Assembly: GCA_938075305.1 (NCBI GenBank)
Contig: CALJGV010000032.1
Coordinates: 124,001 to 188,000 of the forward strand
Direction: 5' to 3'
Length of the DNA stretch: 64,000 bases
Origin: an uncultured bacterium
GTDB taxonomy: Bacteria; Planctomycetota; UBA1135; GCA-002686595
In this document: positions 43,485 to 52,430 of the stretch, one piece after another
How the letters are laid out: every line of letters begins with the position of its first letter
How positions within the stretch are numbered: the first letter of the stretch is position 1
Program-made: the position numbers and the translations under genes
Notes under the pieces: model-generated
The model's database searches: none
What the model was told of the DNA's origin: nothing
What the model saw: the letters and a program-made list of their open reading frames with translations, nothing else

Positions 43485-44120
43485 ATGCACAAACCGAGCC
43501 TCGAAAGTCAGGACGACAGCTTGCTCGTCCAGGGGACCCTGGAAGGGGATCCCCTGTGCTTCGAGGTCCTTGTGGAGCGCTACCAGCGCCGGTTGTTCGG
43601 CCTGGTCCGCCACTACACCCGCAGCGCGGTGGAGGTGGAGGACATCGTTCAGGACACGTTCTTGAAGGCCTTCAGCCGCCTCGAGACCTTCCAGCAGTCC
43701 TCCGCGTTCTACACGTGGCTGTACCGCATCGCGGTCAACACGATCCTGGACTTCATGAAGCGCCAGGGGCGGAGCCCGATCCGGGCGGTCGAGGACCCCG
43801 AGGCGGTGGGCGGCTCCATGGACGAGACCACGGAGCGCAAGTCGATTCGCCCCGACGCCCGCCTGGAACAGGCTGAGATCAGCGAGATCACGCGAAGCGT
43901 GATGGACGACCTCCCGGAGATCTTCCGGACCGTGCTCGTGATGCGAGAGCTCGAGCAGATGCGCTATCAGGACATCGCGGATGTCCTCCAGGTGTCGATC
44001 GGGACCGTCGAGTCTCGCCTCTTCCGCGCCAGGGCCCGCTTCAAGAAGCGGCTGCTCCAGCTCCACCCGGAGTTCGCGGCGACCCAGTCCAATCCTTCCG
44101 ACGAGGAATCGAAGTCATGA
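43485..44120 (+). CDS. ECF-type RNA polymerase sigma factor
   Basis: A 211-residue SigE/RpoE-like sigma factor. Region 2 is residues about 20-85 (FEVLVERYQRRLFGLVRHYT, VEDIVQDTFLKAFSRLETF, FYTWLYRIAVNTILDFMKRQ). Region 4 is residues about 135-195 (LPEIFRTVLVMRELEQMRYQ, DIADVLQVSIGTVESRLFRAR). ATG 43485 (MHKPSLES) is preferred over 43473 because GGGAG lies five to six bases ahead. The four-base overlap with the next gene, a zinc-finger anti-sigma factor, is typical of such pairs and suggests that they control an envelope stress response. Confidence 0.95.
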   Translation: MHKPSLESQDDSLLVQGTLEGDPLCFEVLVERYQRRLFGLVRHYTRSAVEVEDIVQDTFLKAFSRLETFQQSSAFYTWLYRIAVNTILDFMKRQGRSPIRAVEDPEAVGGSMDETTERKSIRPDARLEQAEISEITRSVMDDLPEIFRTVLVMRELEQMRYQDIADVLQVSIGTVESRLFRARARFKKRLLQLHPEFAATQSNPSDEESKS

Positions 44121-44620
44121 GTACCACCTCACCCATCCAGTGCGAAGTCGTCCTTGCGCTCGTCCCGACCTTCGTCGATGACGAGGTGACGGACAGCGTG
44201 GCCAGCACCGTCCGGCGCCACCTGATGGACTGCTCGGCTTGCAGGAACGCCGTCCAGGAGGAGCAGACGCTGCGGCAATGGTTCGTGGCAGCCCCCGAGG
44301 TCGAGGTGCCCGCGGGGTTCGCGGCCCACGTGGCTCGCCGTGCTTTCGCGGGCGATGTGGGGCTGGAGCCGGCGCCCGCGCCGGTCGCAGCCGCCCCCGA
44401 GCCGCCGGCGGGGCGGGTCCTCGCCTTCTCACGCGCCCTCGTGGCCGTCGCAGCCGGCGGGCTCGTCGCCATCTCCCTCTTCCTCGCCGGGAGCGGGGGC
44501 CCCGAGGTCGCCGACCTTGACGCCGGGAAGGGGCTCCAGGAAGCGCTTCTGGAGCTCGAGCAGGAGAACCAGCGGCTCGAGCTCGAGGACTCCGCGTCGA
44601 CGCCCGAGGAAGGGCGCTGA
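44117..44620 (+). CDS. Membrane-bound anti-sigma factor with zinc-finger motif
   Basis: A 167-residue protein, ATG overlapping the sigma stop. The N-terminal zinc-binding anti-sigma domain has Cys9 then HLMDCSACRNAV (His-x3-Cys-x2-Cys). One membrane segment near residues 108-126 (ALVAVAAGGLVAISLFLAG). The C-terminus is a coiled coil of Glu and Gln on the outside (ALLELEQENQRLELED). In the family the cytosolic part holds the sigma factor at the membrane until a signal releases it, often by proteolysis. The trypsin-like protease nearby is not an obvious partner. Confidence 0.9.
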   Translation: MSTTSPIQCEVVLALVPTFVDDEVTDSVASTVRRHLMDCSACRNAVQEEQTLRQWFVAAPEVEVPAGFAAHVARRAFAGDVGLEPAPAPVAAAPEPPAGRVLAFSRALVAVAAGGLVAISLFLAGSGGPEVADLDAGKGLQEALLELEQENQRLELEDSASTPEEGR

Positions 44621-44629
44621 CCCGAGGCT

Positions 44630-44995
44630 GTGAAGGACATGCGCGTTTGGTCGGCGGCCCTCGCCGGCTCCTGGTTCCTCGTCGGCCTCGGAGTCGGGCT
44701 GGCGGTTTCTCGACAGACTCCGAGCCCGAGCCCCCTCGCCGGATACGCTGATGCGCTGTCGGAGCAGTTCGAGCTCTCCGGGCGCCGCCGACGCGTCCTG
44801 AATCAACTGCTTGACGAATACGAGAGCCGGCAGCGGGAGATCCGCGACCGTCATCAGGCCGCCACCCTCGACGCCATGGAACCCGACTTTCGGGCCCTCA
44901 GCGCCGAGTTCGACGACAAGATCCGAAACCGCATCCTCCCCCCCGCCGCCCGCGCTCGTTACGACGAGCTGGCCCGCCCTCTGGCGGCCCGCTGA
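44630..44995 (+). CDS. Small periplasmic helical protein in the ECF operon (CpxP/ZraP-like layout)
   Basis: A 121-residue product. GTG 44630 or ATG 44639 may be the start. A hydrophobic segment (LAGSWFLVGLGVGLAVS) is an anchor or signal. The rest is helical and charged: EQFELSGRRRRVLNQLLDEY and IRDRHQAATLDAMEPDFRAL, similar to heavy-metal resistance and periplasmic stress proteins (CpxP, ZraP, Spy), but without the LTxxQ motif. Located nine bases after the anti-sigma gene. It likely modulates the stress response. Weak family assignment. Confidence 0.55.
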   Translation: MKDMRVWSAALAGSWFLVGLGVGLAVSRQTPSPSPLAGYADALSEQFELSGRRRRVLNQLLDEYESRQREIRDRHQAATLDAMEPDFRALSAEFDDKIRNRILPPAARARYDELARPLAAR

Positions 44996-45021
44996 TCGCA
45001 CGCCCTACCACAACCACCTGA

Positions 45022-46785
45022 ATGGCACGCTCCTGCGGAATCCGTATCGGTCCCCGAAGGTTCGAACTCGTCGTCCTCGATGGGAGTCCGAAGCGACACA
45101 AGATCACGGCCTACTACGCCGGTGAATTCACCGCGGAGGAGTCCGTGGCTTACGCCGCAGGGGACGTCTCCCCCGTGGCGGAGGTGCTGAAGGACGCGGC
45201 GGCATCCCACCGCGTCCCCAAGGAGAACGTGTCCGTGGTCATCCCCTCGGACCAGGCGGCCTACCGACGACTCACCTTGCCCTTCGCCGATCGATCGAAG
45301 ATCGACCAGGTGATCAAGTTCGAGGTGGAGAACGAGCTGCCCCAGTTCGACATCGACGACGTGATCGTGGACTACCACGTCATGAGCGAGAACGACCAGG
45401 GGGCGGAGCTGCTGGTCTCGGCGCTCCCCAAGGACTGCGTCAGTCGGGCGATCCAGGCCATGGAGAGGGCCGGACTCGAGCCGCTCGAGGCCGAGCTTGA
45501 GAGCTCGGCAATGGTGAACTCGGCCCTGGCGGCGGACATCTGCCAGATCGACAACGCCCAGCTCCTGGTGCACGTCGGGGAGCACTCGACCTGCGTCGCG
45601 GTGGTCGCCGGCGCGGAGATCCGGGAGATGCGCGTGATTCACATCGGCGCCATGTCCCACCTCGCGGGCGAGCTCGCGGCGGTGACGAACGCCCCGGAGG
45701 CCGACGCCGAGGATGAAGAGGCCGGCGACGACGCCGCCGGTGAGGCCGCGGCCACGGTCCCCGACGATCTCGATCCGATCGAGCTGAACCGGCGCATCGA
45801 CCAGGCCATCAAGCGAATCCGGCGGGAGATCGGCCGCACGATCTCGGCCGCGCGCACGGCGCAGCCGATCGAGGCGATCTACGCCAGCGGCATGGAGCTC
45901 CCGGGCCTCATCGGGAGCTCGGTCCTCGACGTGCCGGTCTACGTGTTGGACTGCTTTGAGGAGGATTCGGGCCAGCCCGCGGAGGGCGCCGGCCAACTGG
46001 TGGCCGCGTACGGCGGGGCCTTCCGCCAGCTTGGGGGAGGCGTCATGTCGCCTTCCCTCCGCAGGGAGGAACTCACCTACTCGGGTGCCTGGGAGCGGCT
46101 GGAGTTCCCCCTCGCGTTCGCGGCGCTGATGCTCACCACCTTCCTCGGCATGGTGAACATCGTCAACATTCGCAAGATCGACGCGCTGAACTACACGGGT
46201 CTCCTGTCGTACCTGCGCAACGTCAACGCCTTCATCGTCGGGACGGATACTTCGACCGCCCGCCCGATCCTCAATCCCGTCCCCAAGGACCTGCTCGACC
46301 GCTCCAAGGTGTACGGCAAGGGAGTCAAGCTCGGCGGCGACGTGCCGGAGCCGCTCGCGGAGCTGAAGACGATCGAGCAGATGCTCGACCGGAAGGTGCT
46401 CGACCTCAAGCGCGAGGTGGGGGACATCCAGGAGATCCCGCTGCCGCCGTCCGCTTTCGCCGCCATGACCTGCGTCCTGAACGTCATGAACAGCAACGAG
46501 GACTGGCGCCCTTCGCTGCGCCAGCTCGGAGCGGACTACGTGAAGAAGAACAGGGACTACCCCGAGCACACGAAGATCAAGCTCAGCGCGACCTTCTTCG
46601 CCGACAGCGTGCCGGAGGCGAGCAACGACATCACCGCGTTCGACGCGGCTCTGCGTGCGCAGCCCTGGTGCCTCGAGGTCGAGCAAGCGACCCAGACGCC
46701 GACCGAAGGGGATACGGGTCTGAACTTCAAGGGCAAGGTCATCCTGGTGGACCCTTCCAAGCTCTTCACCTCCCGCGCCAACTGA
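45022..46785 (+). CDS. GspL/PilM-like actin-fold inner-membrane component of a secretion or pilus system
   Basis: A 587-residue protein. Residues about 1-345 form an actin-like cytoplasmic domain as in GspL and PilM (GIRIGPRRFELVVLD, VSVVIPSDQAAYRRLTLPFA, KIDQVIKFEVENELPQF, ELLVSALPKDCVSRAIQAME). An Ala/Glu/Asp-rich insertion at about 231-250 breaks it. One membrane segment at about 359-381 (FAALMLTTFLGMVNIV), then a periplasmic domain of 200 residues. The arrangement, one membrane pass between an actin-like domain and a periplasmic domain, is that of GspL. No ATPase GspE, secretin or pseudopilin gene is found here. The following gene looks like GspM. Confidence 0.8.
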   Translation: MARSCGIRIGPRRFELVVLDGSPKRHKITAYYAGEFTAEESVAYAAGDVSPVAEVLKDAAASHRVPKENVSVVIPSDQAAYRRLTLPFADRSKIDQVIKFEVENELPQFDIDDVIVDYHVMSENDQGAELLVSALPKDCVSRAIQAMERAGLEPLEAELESSAMVNSALAADICQIDNAQLLVHVGEHSTCVAVVAGAEIREMRVIHIGAMSHLAGELAAVTNAPEADAEDEEAGDDAAGEAAATVPDDLDPIELNRRIDQAIKRIRREIGRTISAARTAQPIEAIYASGMELPGLIGSSVLDVPVYVLDCFEEDSGQPAEGAGQLVAAYGGAFRQLGGGVMSPSLRREELTYSGAWERLEFPLAFAALMLTTFLGMVNIVNIRKIDALNYTGLLSYLRNVNAFIVGTDTSTARPILNPVPKDLLDRSKVYGKGVKLGGDVPEPLAELKTIEQMLDRKVLDLKREVGDIQEIPLPPSAFAAMTCVLNVMNSNEDWRPSLRQLGADYVKKNRDYPEHTKIKLSATFFADSVPEASNDITAFDAALRAQPWCLEVEQATQTPTEGDTGLNFKGKVILVDPSKLFTSRAN

Positions 46786-46815
46786 CGCCAACCACTGGAG
46801 AACCGGAAACAAGCC

Positions 46816-47352
46816 ATGATTCGCATCATGATCGGCCTGCTCCTTGCAGGCTCAGCGTTCCTCGGCTGGCAGGCCATGCAGCAGCGCGAGACCATCGCGC
46901 GGTACGAGGCCGCGGTGTCCGAGGGGGGAGAGGCGGAGCAGATCGCGCAGCGGATCCTCCGCAGCGCCTATAGCTACTCCCAGTACAAGGAGCGGAGCGC
47001 GAAGGAGGGCGTCAAGGGAGATGGAGCTGACCAGGTCAACTCCTACATCTTCGCCATCGCGGCCGACCCCGACGTGCTTTGGGGCAACCCGAAGATCGAG
47101 AAGCCCAGGGAGCAAGAGCGCCTCAAGGGCTACACGGACAACATCTACTCCATCAAGCCGGCGGAGAGCAACGCGTGGTTCGATCGTGCGCGCATCGCCA
47201 ACTTCTTCTTCTTGCTGGAGAAGAACAGCCGCAAGCTCCGGATCACCAGCATTCTCCTGCGGGCTGCCCAGAAGAACCTCGACGCCCATGAGATCCCCGA
47301 GGACCGCTGGTACGTGGACCTCAAGGTGACGATGCGCGAACGCGCGAAGTAG
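46816..47352 (+). CDS. GspM-like inner-membrane protein
   Basis: A 178-residue protein with one N-terminal membrane segment (MIGLLLAGSAFLGWQAM) and a ferredoxin-like periplasmic part ending in RIANFFFLLEKNSRKLRITS and WYVDLKVTMRER. The pattern of one anchor followed by a two-strand, two-helix periplasmic domain is that of GspM or PilO, and it follows the GspL-like gene by 30 bases. In known systems GspM binds GspL to link the ATPase with the pseudopilus. The rest of the machinery must be encoded elsewhere. The assignment is by fold and neighbour, with low sequence similarity. Confidence 0.6.
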   Translation: MIRIMIGLLLAGSAFLGWQAMQQRETIARYEAAVSEGGEAEQIAQRILRSAYSYSQYKERSAKEGVKGDGADQVNSYIFAIAADPDVLWGNPKIEKPREQERLKGYTDNIYSIKPAESNAWFDRARIANFFFLLEKNSRKLRITSILLRAAQKNLDAHEIPEDRWYVDLKVTMRERAK

Positions 47353-47358
47353 GCGCGG

Positions 47359-48909
47359 GTGCGCGTGAGACACGGCGGAGCTTTGGCCCTCTCCTCGGTG
47401 ATTCTAGGCCGGTCCGTCCCGGGCGCGGCTCCGCCGACGAGAGGCGCGACGAGCCACGCCCGTGTTGGGCAGGCCGGCGCTCTCGCCCTGGTCGGGCTCC
47501 TCGCCATCGGCTGCGGCGAGCGGGAACCCAGCGCGTCCGGGAGCGGAGGGCACGGCACGGAGACCTTGGTCGCAGGAAATGAGCGAGTCCCGCTCCGGGG
47601 GGGGGAGGTGGCGGAGGGGCTCCTCGAGGGCCGACCGAACGTCCTCGTGATCACGATCGACACGCTCCGTGCGGACCACCTCGGCGCCTACGGCTACGGG
47701 CGCGCCACGAGCCCGCGGCTGGACGAGCTGGCTTCGGAGTCGGTGCTGTTCGAGCAGGCACTGGCCCCCATCGCGACGACGCTCCCCAGCCACACGACGA
47801 TGTTCACTGGCGTCGCGCCCCATGAGCACGGGGTGCTCGCGAACATCGCCGATGGCAAGGTCTACACCAGGCGCCCCGACCTCCAGACGCTGGCCGAGTT
47901 CTTCTCGGAGCGCGGGTATCGCACCGACGCCGTGGTGGCGGCCTTCCCGCTGCGCCCCGAGTTCGGGCTCGACGCGGGCTTCGACGGCTACCAGGCGCCC
48001 GAGGCGACCCCGCTGGTGGCCAAGGAGGTCGCCAGCGCCGCCCTGGAGGTGATGGAACGCCAGGCCCTGGAGGCGGGTCCGGACCTGCTCTGGGTTCACT
48101 TCTTCGATCCCCACGGACCGTACACGCCGCCGCAGAGGGTGGCGCGCGGCTTCATGATGGATGAGGCGACCCGGGCCTACCTGAAGGAGCGCCGCTTCTC
48201 GGAGCGGGCGCGGCGCCCGACGGGTCAGTGGAACGAGCTCGAGCCGGGCATCGACGCCTACGACGGCGAGGTTGCCTTCGTCGACCGACAGATCAAGCGA
48301 CTGCTCGGGAAGGGCGAGGAGCTCGGCTGGGTGAGCGATGATTGTGTGATCGCGGTCCTCGCGGACCACGGGGAGGGGCTGAACCAGCACGGTGTGCCAG
48401 GCCACGGGCTGGTCTGGGAGGAGCAGCTGCACGTGCCGTGGATGATCCGCGCCCCAGGCGTCGCGGCCCGCCGCATCTCCCAGCCGGTGGCCCTCGCGGA
48501 CTTCGCGCCGACCCTCCTTCACCTGTTCGATCTCCCTGGGAAGGAGGCCTTCCTCGGGCAGGTGAGCGGCGTGGACCGATTCGCGCCGACCGTCGCCCAC
48601 GCGGACCGGCGACTCCTCGCGCAGACCTCGCCGCGGCAGTCAGCCACGGACGGCATCAGCTACGCGCTCAGGGCCGGGAAGTGGAAGCTCCACCGGGGCG
48701 ACGGCGGCGAGATGCAGCTCTTCGATCTGGAGGCGGACCCGTACGAGCTGAAGGACGTCTCCTTCCGCTGGCCAAAGGTCCTGGACCGTCTTTCCTCGGA
48801 CCTGGACGCGACCCTGGAGCGGCAGGTCGGCGGGGTCCGGATCGAGGAGGCGAGCGAGGCGACGGCCGCCGAGCTGCGGGCCCTGGGCTACGGCGGCGAC
48901 GGCCGTTGA
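47359..48909 (+). CDS. Sulfatase/phosphatase-superfamily lipoprotein with Thr at the nucleophile position
   Basis: A 516-residue protein of the alkaline phosphatase superfamily. The start GTG 47359 is uncertain. A lipobox-like LLAIGC ends at Cys52. Metal-binding ITIDTLRADHLGAYGYGR, then TTLPSHTTMFTG, where the sulfatase nucleophile Cys is replaced by Thr (about residue 141). FDPHGPYTPP, ADHGEGLNQHG and GPLVWEEQLHVPW-like VWEEQLHVPWMIRAP follow. Without Cys or Ser in C/S-x-P-S-R it is probably not a formylglycine sulfatase. A phosphatase, phosphodiesterase or phosphoglycerol-transferase-like role is possible. The C-terminus has LRALGYGG, a short motif common at the ends of this family. Confidence 0.8.
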   Translation: MRVRHGGALALSSVILGRSVPGAAPPTRGATSHARVGQAGALALVGLLAIGCGEREPSASGSGGHGTETLVAGNERVPLRGGEVAEGLLEGRPNVLVITIDTLRADHLGAYGYGRATSPRLDELASESVLFEQALAPIATTLPSHTTMFTGVAPHEHGVLANIADGKVYTRRPDLQTLAEFFSERGYRTDAVVAAFPLRPEFGLDAGFDGYQAPEATPLVAKEVASAALEVMERQALEAGPDLLWVHFFDPHGPYTPPQRVARGFMMDEATRAYLKERRFSERARRPTGQWNELEPGIDAYDGEVAFVDRQIKRLLGKGEELGWVSDDCVIAVLADHGEGLNQHGVPGHGLVWEEQLHVPWMIRAPGVAARRISQPVALADFAPTLLHLFDLPGKEAFLGQVSGVDRFAPTVAHADRRLLAQTSPRQSATDGISYALRAGKWKLHRGDGGEMQLFDLEADPYELKDVSFRWPKVLDRLSSDLDATLERQVGGVRIEEASEATAAELRALGYGGDGR

Positions 48910-48912
48910 CCC

Positions 48913-49929
48913 TCAGACCAGCGCCGCGCCGATGAGTCGGTAGAGCAGACGGGCGCCGACGATGGCGTCCCAGGAGCAGCCTTCCGGGTCCCCCTCCGCG
49001 CCCGCGCTGACCTCGTTGAGGTCGAGCCCCACGACGCGTCGGTCGCTGGCGGCGAGCTCCTCTAGCCAGATGGTGACCTCGTCCCAGCCGATGCCGCCGG
49101 GGACCGGGGTGCCGGTGTTCGGGCAGAGGCTGGGGTCGAGCCCGTCCACGTCGAAGCTCACGAAGACGTGCTGCGGGAGGGCGGCGACCGCGGCTCGAGC
49201 CATGGCCCTCGTCCCGCTCCCGTACCGAGCTGCCCGCAGCTCGTGCCCGAAGATGGCCTTGATCCGGGGGTCGGACTGGATGGCGTCGTGCTCCTGCTCG
49301 CACAAGTCGCGGATGCCGACCTGGAGCAGGCTGGAGACGTCTGCAGGGCCCTCGAGGACGTTGTGCATCACCGAGGCGTGGGACCACCGGAAGCCCTCGA
49401 AGGCAGGTCGCAGGTCGGCGTGGGCGTCGAACTGGAGGATGCCCATCCCCGGGAAGCGCGCCGCGCAGGCCTCGATGGCGCCGAGCGGGGTGGAGTGGTC
49501 CCCCCCGAGGACCACCGGCAGGCGGCCCTCCTCGAGGCGCTGTTCGGTGAAGGTCGCGACCTCACGGCGGACGGCGTCGCAGATGGCGTCCACGCGCTCC
49601 ACGGCCTCCAGGTCGTCCCCCTCCGCGCCCCCTCGATGGATGATCGGTGCCGCCAGTCCCCGGGCCTCCCGATCCCAGGAGGCCAGCTGCGGGTCGAGGG
49701 GTGCCATCCAGATCCCTCGCTCGTAGGGCTTGCCGAAGTGGAGGTCGAAGAGGTCGACCTGGCGGCTGGCCGCGAGGACCGCCTCGGGGGCCCCACCGGT
49801 GCCCGGGCGGTAGGACGTCGTGGCCTCGAAGGGCACGCCGAGGACGTGGACATGGGCCTCCCCGGGGCCATGGGGAAGCCCGAACAGGCCGCTGTCGGCT
49901 GGCGAGGCAGCGTTGACGTCGAAGTCCAT
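48913..49929 (-). CDS. Arginase/agmatinase-family ureohydrolase
   Basis: A 338-residue metalloenzyme (Mn2+ binuclear site). Motifs: VVLGGDHSTPLGAIEA (GGDHS), ILQFDAHADLRPAF (Asp-Ala-His-Ala-Asp) and FVSFDVDGLDPSLCPNTGTP (SFDxDxxDP), ending near PVPGGIGWDEV. ATG 49929 is chosen as the start (MDFDVNAASP) because the upstream frame lacks similarity. The family hydrolyses guanidino groups; agmatine and guanidinobutyrate are both possible, and no neighbour narrows the substrate. It ends three bases after the convergent sulfatase-like gene. Confidence 0.92.
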   Translation of the reverse strand: MDFDVNAASPADSGLFGLPHGPGEAHVHVLGVPFEATTSYRPGTGGAPEAVLAASRQVDLFDLHFGKPYERGIWMAPLDPQLASWDREARGLAAPIIHRGGAEGDDLEAVERVDAICDAVRREVATFTEQRLEEGRLPVVLGGDHSTPLGAIEACAARFPGMGILQFDAHADLRPAFEGFRWSHASVMHNVLEGPADVSSLLQVGIRDLCEQEHDAIQSDPRIKAIFGHELRAARYGSGTRAMARAAVAALPQHVFVSFDVDGLDPSLCPNTGTPVPGGIGWDEVTIWLEELAASDRRVVGLDLNEVSAGAEGDPEGCSWDAIVGARLLYRLIGAALV

Positions 49930-50093
49930 GGGCGGATTCTGACGGATTTGCACCAGAAACGCCCGTGCGAGGGCTGCGAGCAGTGGCCGGCTCCCGAAGA
50001 GAACCGCGGAGCCGGGTGAATACTCCCGCGCGGGTCGGGTACCTCCCCCCGCGAAACCGTGACCCCCCCGATCCCAATGACCCTGAGTACCCC

Positions 50094-51320
50094 ATGAGCA
50101 CCGAGAACGACGAGGACGGCTGGCCCCCGTCCGGCAAGGCCCGCCGGCCCTCCGGCGAGGGCACCTTCGAGACCCCCTGGAGCAGCGGGAAGTCACGTTC
50201 TCGTCGAGGGGGAGGGGACTCCGGGCCGCCGACCGCCGTGAAGGTAGTGGTCGGTCTGATGGTCGCTCTGCTGATGGGCTTCGTCGGGCTTGGCGTCACG
50301 GGGCGCCTGGGCGTCACAAGCGTCGAGGCCAACGAGGTCGCCGTGCGGGTCAACTACCTCACCGGCGCCGAGACGGTCATCACCACTCCGGGCTACCAGT
50401 TCTTCATCCCCTTCCTGGCGGACATCTACAAGTTCGATGGGACAACGCAGGAGTACGTGATGGCTGGCAACAGCTACCGCGGGACCAACGTGGCGCCGAA
50501 CCTCACCGTGCGGGCGAAGGACGGCTCCAACTTCTGGTTCGATGAGCTGAAGATCCAGTACGAGCTGATCCCCGGTGCTGCCACCGAGGTGTTGCGGGAC
50601 TCCGGGCTCGGGGACAACTACAAGGAGGAGTGGATCAAGGCTTACGCGCGCTCGATCCTGCGGGACGAGTTCGGCCTCTACAGCGCCGTCGACGCCGCGG
50701 ACCCCACGACCTACAAGGCCGCCCCTGAGCAGGCTCGCCAGCGCATGAACAAGATCCTGGAGCCCCACGGCGTGAGCGTCGTGCGGATCATCACTCCGAA
50801 CCCGCAGTTCGACGATCGCTACGAGAACGCGATCGAGCAGCGCAAGGAGGCGGACCAGGAGGTCGAGGAGCTGCGCGCGCGCGTCCAGCAGCTCGAGCAG
50901 GAGCGCGAGCAGCGCCTCGCGGCGGTCCGCAAGGACAAGGAGGTCGAGATGCAGGAGCTGACCGGCAACCTGCGCAAGGAGCTGCTCGCCGCCGAGCAGG
51001 AGGCGATCCGGCTGACCAAGAGCGCCGACGCCTACGCCACCGAGCGCACCGCCGAGGGCCAAGCCACCGAGGCCCGGCTCATCGCCGAGGCGAGCGGCCT
51101 GACCGCGAAGTACACCAAGGAGGCCGAGGGCATCGAGAGCCGGGCCAAGGCCCTCGAGCAGCGCGGCGAGGTGGTCGTGCGTGAGGCGCTCGTCGAGAAG
51201 CTCCTGGGCGTGAGTTTCACCCTCGTCCCCTACAGCCGTGACCCAGCGCCGGAGCGGCTCGAGCACAGCGGCTCCAGCGGCGTCCTCGAACCCGCCAAGG
51301 CCTCAGGAGGCACGCGATGA
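50094..51320 (+). CDS. SPFH-domain membrane protein 1 (prohibitin/HflK-like)
   Basis: A 408-residue protein with a basic cytoplasmic lead and one membrane segment at about 48-68 (VKVVVGLMVALLMGFVGLGV). The SPFH domain spans about 75-270 (VEANEVAVRVNYLTGAETVI, TPGYQFFIPFLADIYKFDG, then DGSNFWFDELKIQYELIPG). A long coiled coil of about 120 residues follows (EADQEVEELRARVQQLEQER). Start ATG 50094 lies in a weak ribosome-binding context. Overlaps the second SPFH gene by ATGA. SPFH proteins assemble into rings that organise membrane domains or regulate proteases such as FtsH. No protease gene is adjacent. Confidence 0.88.
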   Translation: MSTENDEDGWPPSGKARRPSGEGTFETPWSSGKSRSRRGGGDSGPPTAVKVVVGLMVALLMGFVGLGVTGRLGVTSVEANEVAVRVNYLTGAETVITTPGYQFFIPFLADIYKFDGTTQEYVMAGNSYRGTNVAPNLTVRAKDGSNFWFDELKIQYELIPGAATEVLRDSGLGDNYKEEWIKAYARSILRDEFGLYSAVDAADPTTYKAAPEQARQRMNKILEPHGVSVVRIITPNPQFDDRYENAIEQRKEADQEVEELRARVQQLEQEREQRLAAVRKDKEVEMQELTGNLRKELLAAEQEAIRLTKSADAYATERTAEGQATEARLIAEASGLTAKYTKEAEGIESRAKALEQRGEVVVREALVEKLLGVSFTLVPYSRDPAPERLEHSGSSGVLEPAKASGGTR

Positions 51321-52396
51321 ACCAGCTCTCCAAATTCTTCGCGGGGGCCTTCGTCCTCCTGATCCTGGCGCTGCTGGGGTCGACCACGCTCTTCGTGCGG
51401 ATCCACCCCTGGGAGATCGGCGTGAAGCAGAACCTCCTGGCCAAGGAGATCCTCCCTGAGGACTTCGGGACCGGCTTCGCGGTCCGGATTCCGGGCGTGC
51501 ACCAGTGGCACCGGATGGACCGGAGGACGCACTTCGTGACCTTCGCCGAGAAGGACGTGAAGACGTCACTGGGCATGAACCGGCCGGCGCTCGAGATTCG
51601 AACCAAGGACAACAACCTCGCCACCTACGACCTGTCGGTCTCCTACAAGATCATCGACGGCAGCGCGTACAAGATCGTGGGCGAGCGCCGCAAGGAGGTC
51701 TACCGCGAGCGGGTGCTCGCGACCGTCGAGGCCGTCATGCGTGAGGAGCTCGCGCAGCTCGCCTCGGAGGAGATCTTCAGCACCGAGGCTCGCCTCGCCG
51801 TGGCAGCCACCGCCCTCGATCGGCTCCGGACCGACCTGCTCGAGTTCCACTGCCTCCCGGACCAGGTCCTGATCCGCGCTGTCCGCTTCCCGGACGGCTA
51901 CGAGGCCCGTCTCCAGGAGAAGCAGCTGACCTACCAGAAGCTCGAGCTAGCGGTGTCCAAGCGGGCGGTGGAGGACCAGACGGCGATCACGGATACCAGC
52001 GCTGCGGAGATCAGCGCGGCGGAGAAGGAGCTCCGTGGTGACTGGGACAAGCGCCTGCAGACGTCGATGTCCGAGAACGCCGTGGCGATCGCCTCTATCG
52101 TGGCCGAGGCCAACATCTACGACCAGCAAACGCGGGCCGAGGCGGATGCGCTCTACGAGACGTCCATCGCCAACGGCAACCTCGCCATCCAGAAGGCGGA
52201 GGCGCTGCGGAACGAGCTGCGCAACCGGGCGCTCGACACCAGGGGCGGCCGGATCTACCTCGCCCAGAAGGCGGCCGAGAACCTCGACTTCGAGAGCGTC
52301 ACCCTCAACAGCAACGACCCGCGGGTCCCCTCGATCATCGATCTCGGCGCGCTGACGCGCCTGCTGATCGGCGAGGAGCCCGGGGGCGACGAGTGA
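51317..52396 (+). CDS. SPFH-domain membrane protein 2 (HflC-like)
   Basis: A 359-residue protein, start overlapping the first SPFH gene. One membrane segment at about 9-28 (FAGAFVLLILALLGSTTLFV). SPFH region at about 30-215 (RIHPWEIGVKQNLLAKEILP, HFVTFAEKDVKTSLGMNRPA, LEIRTKDNNLATYDLSVSYK). A C-terminal helical part of about 120 residues follows (LEFHCLPDQVLIRAVRFPDG). The pair has the HflK/HflC arrangement, but the two proteins are not close to E. coli HflK and HflC in length or order. Probably they form a mixed ring complex. Ends before a strong terminator. Confidence 0.87.
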   Translation: MNQLSKFFAGAFVLLILALLGSTTLFVRIHPWEIGVKQNLLAKEILPEDFGTGFAVRIPGVHQWHRMDRRTHFVTFAEKDVKTSLGMNRPALEIRTKDNNLATYDLSVSYKIIDGSAYKIVGERRKEVYRERVLATVEAVMREELAQLASEEIFSTEARLAVAATALDRLRTDLLEFHCLPDQVLIRAVRFPDGYEARLQEKQLTYQKLELAVSKRAVEDQTAITDTSAAEISAAEKELRGDWDKRLQTSMSENAVAIASIVAEANIYDQQTRAEADALYETSIANGNLAIQKAEALRNELRNRALDTRGGRIYLAQKAAENLDFESVTLNSNDPRVPSIIDLGALTRLLIGEEPGGDE

Positions 52397-52401
52397 TCAA
52401 G

Positions 52402-52426
52402 GGCGCGGCCCCGCCGGGGCCGCGCC
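52402..52426. terminator. Terminator hairpin after the SPFH pair
   Basis: Perfect 11-bp stem GGCGCGGCCCC/GGGGCCGCGCC with a GCC loop, between the convergent SPFH and RidA genes. No U-run, but the stem is strong and likely serves both. Confidence 0.8.
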
Positions 52427-52430
52427 ACCC

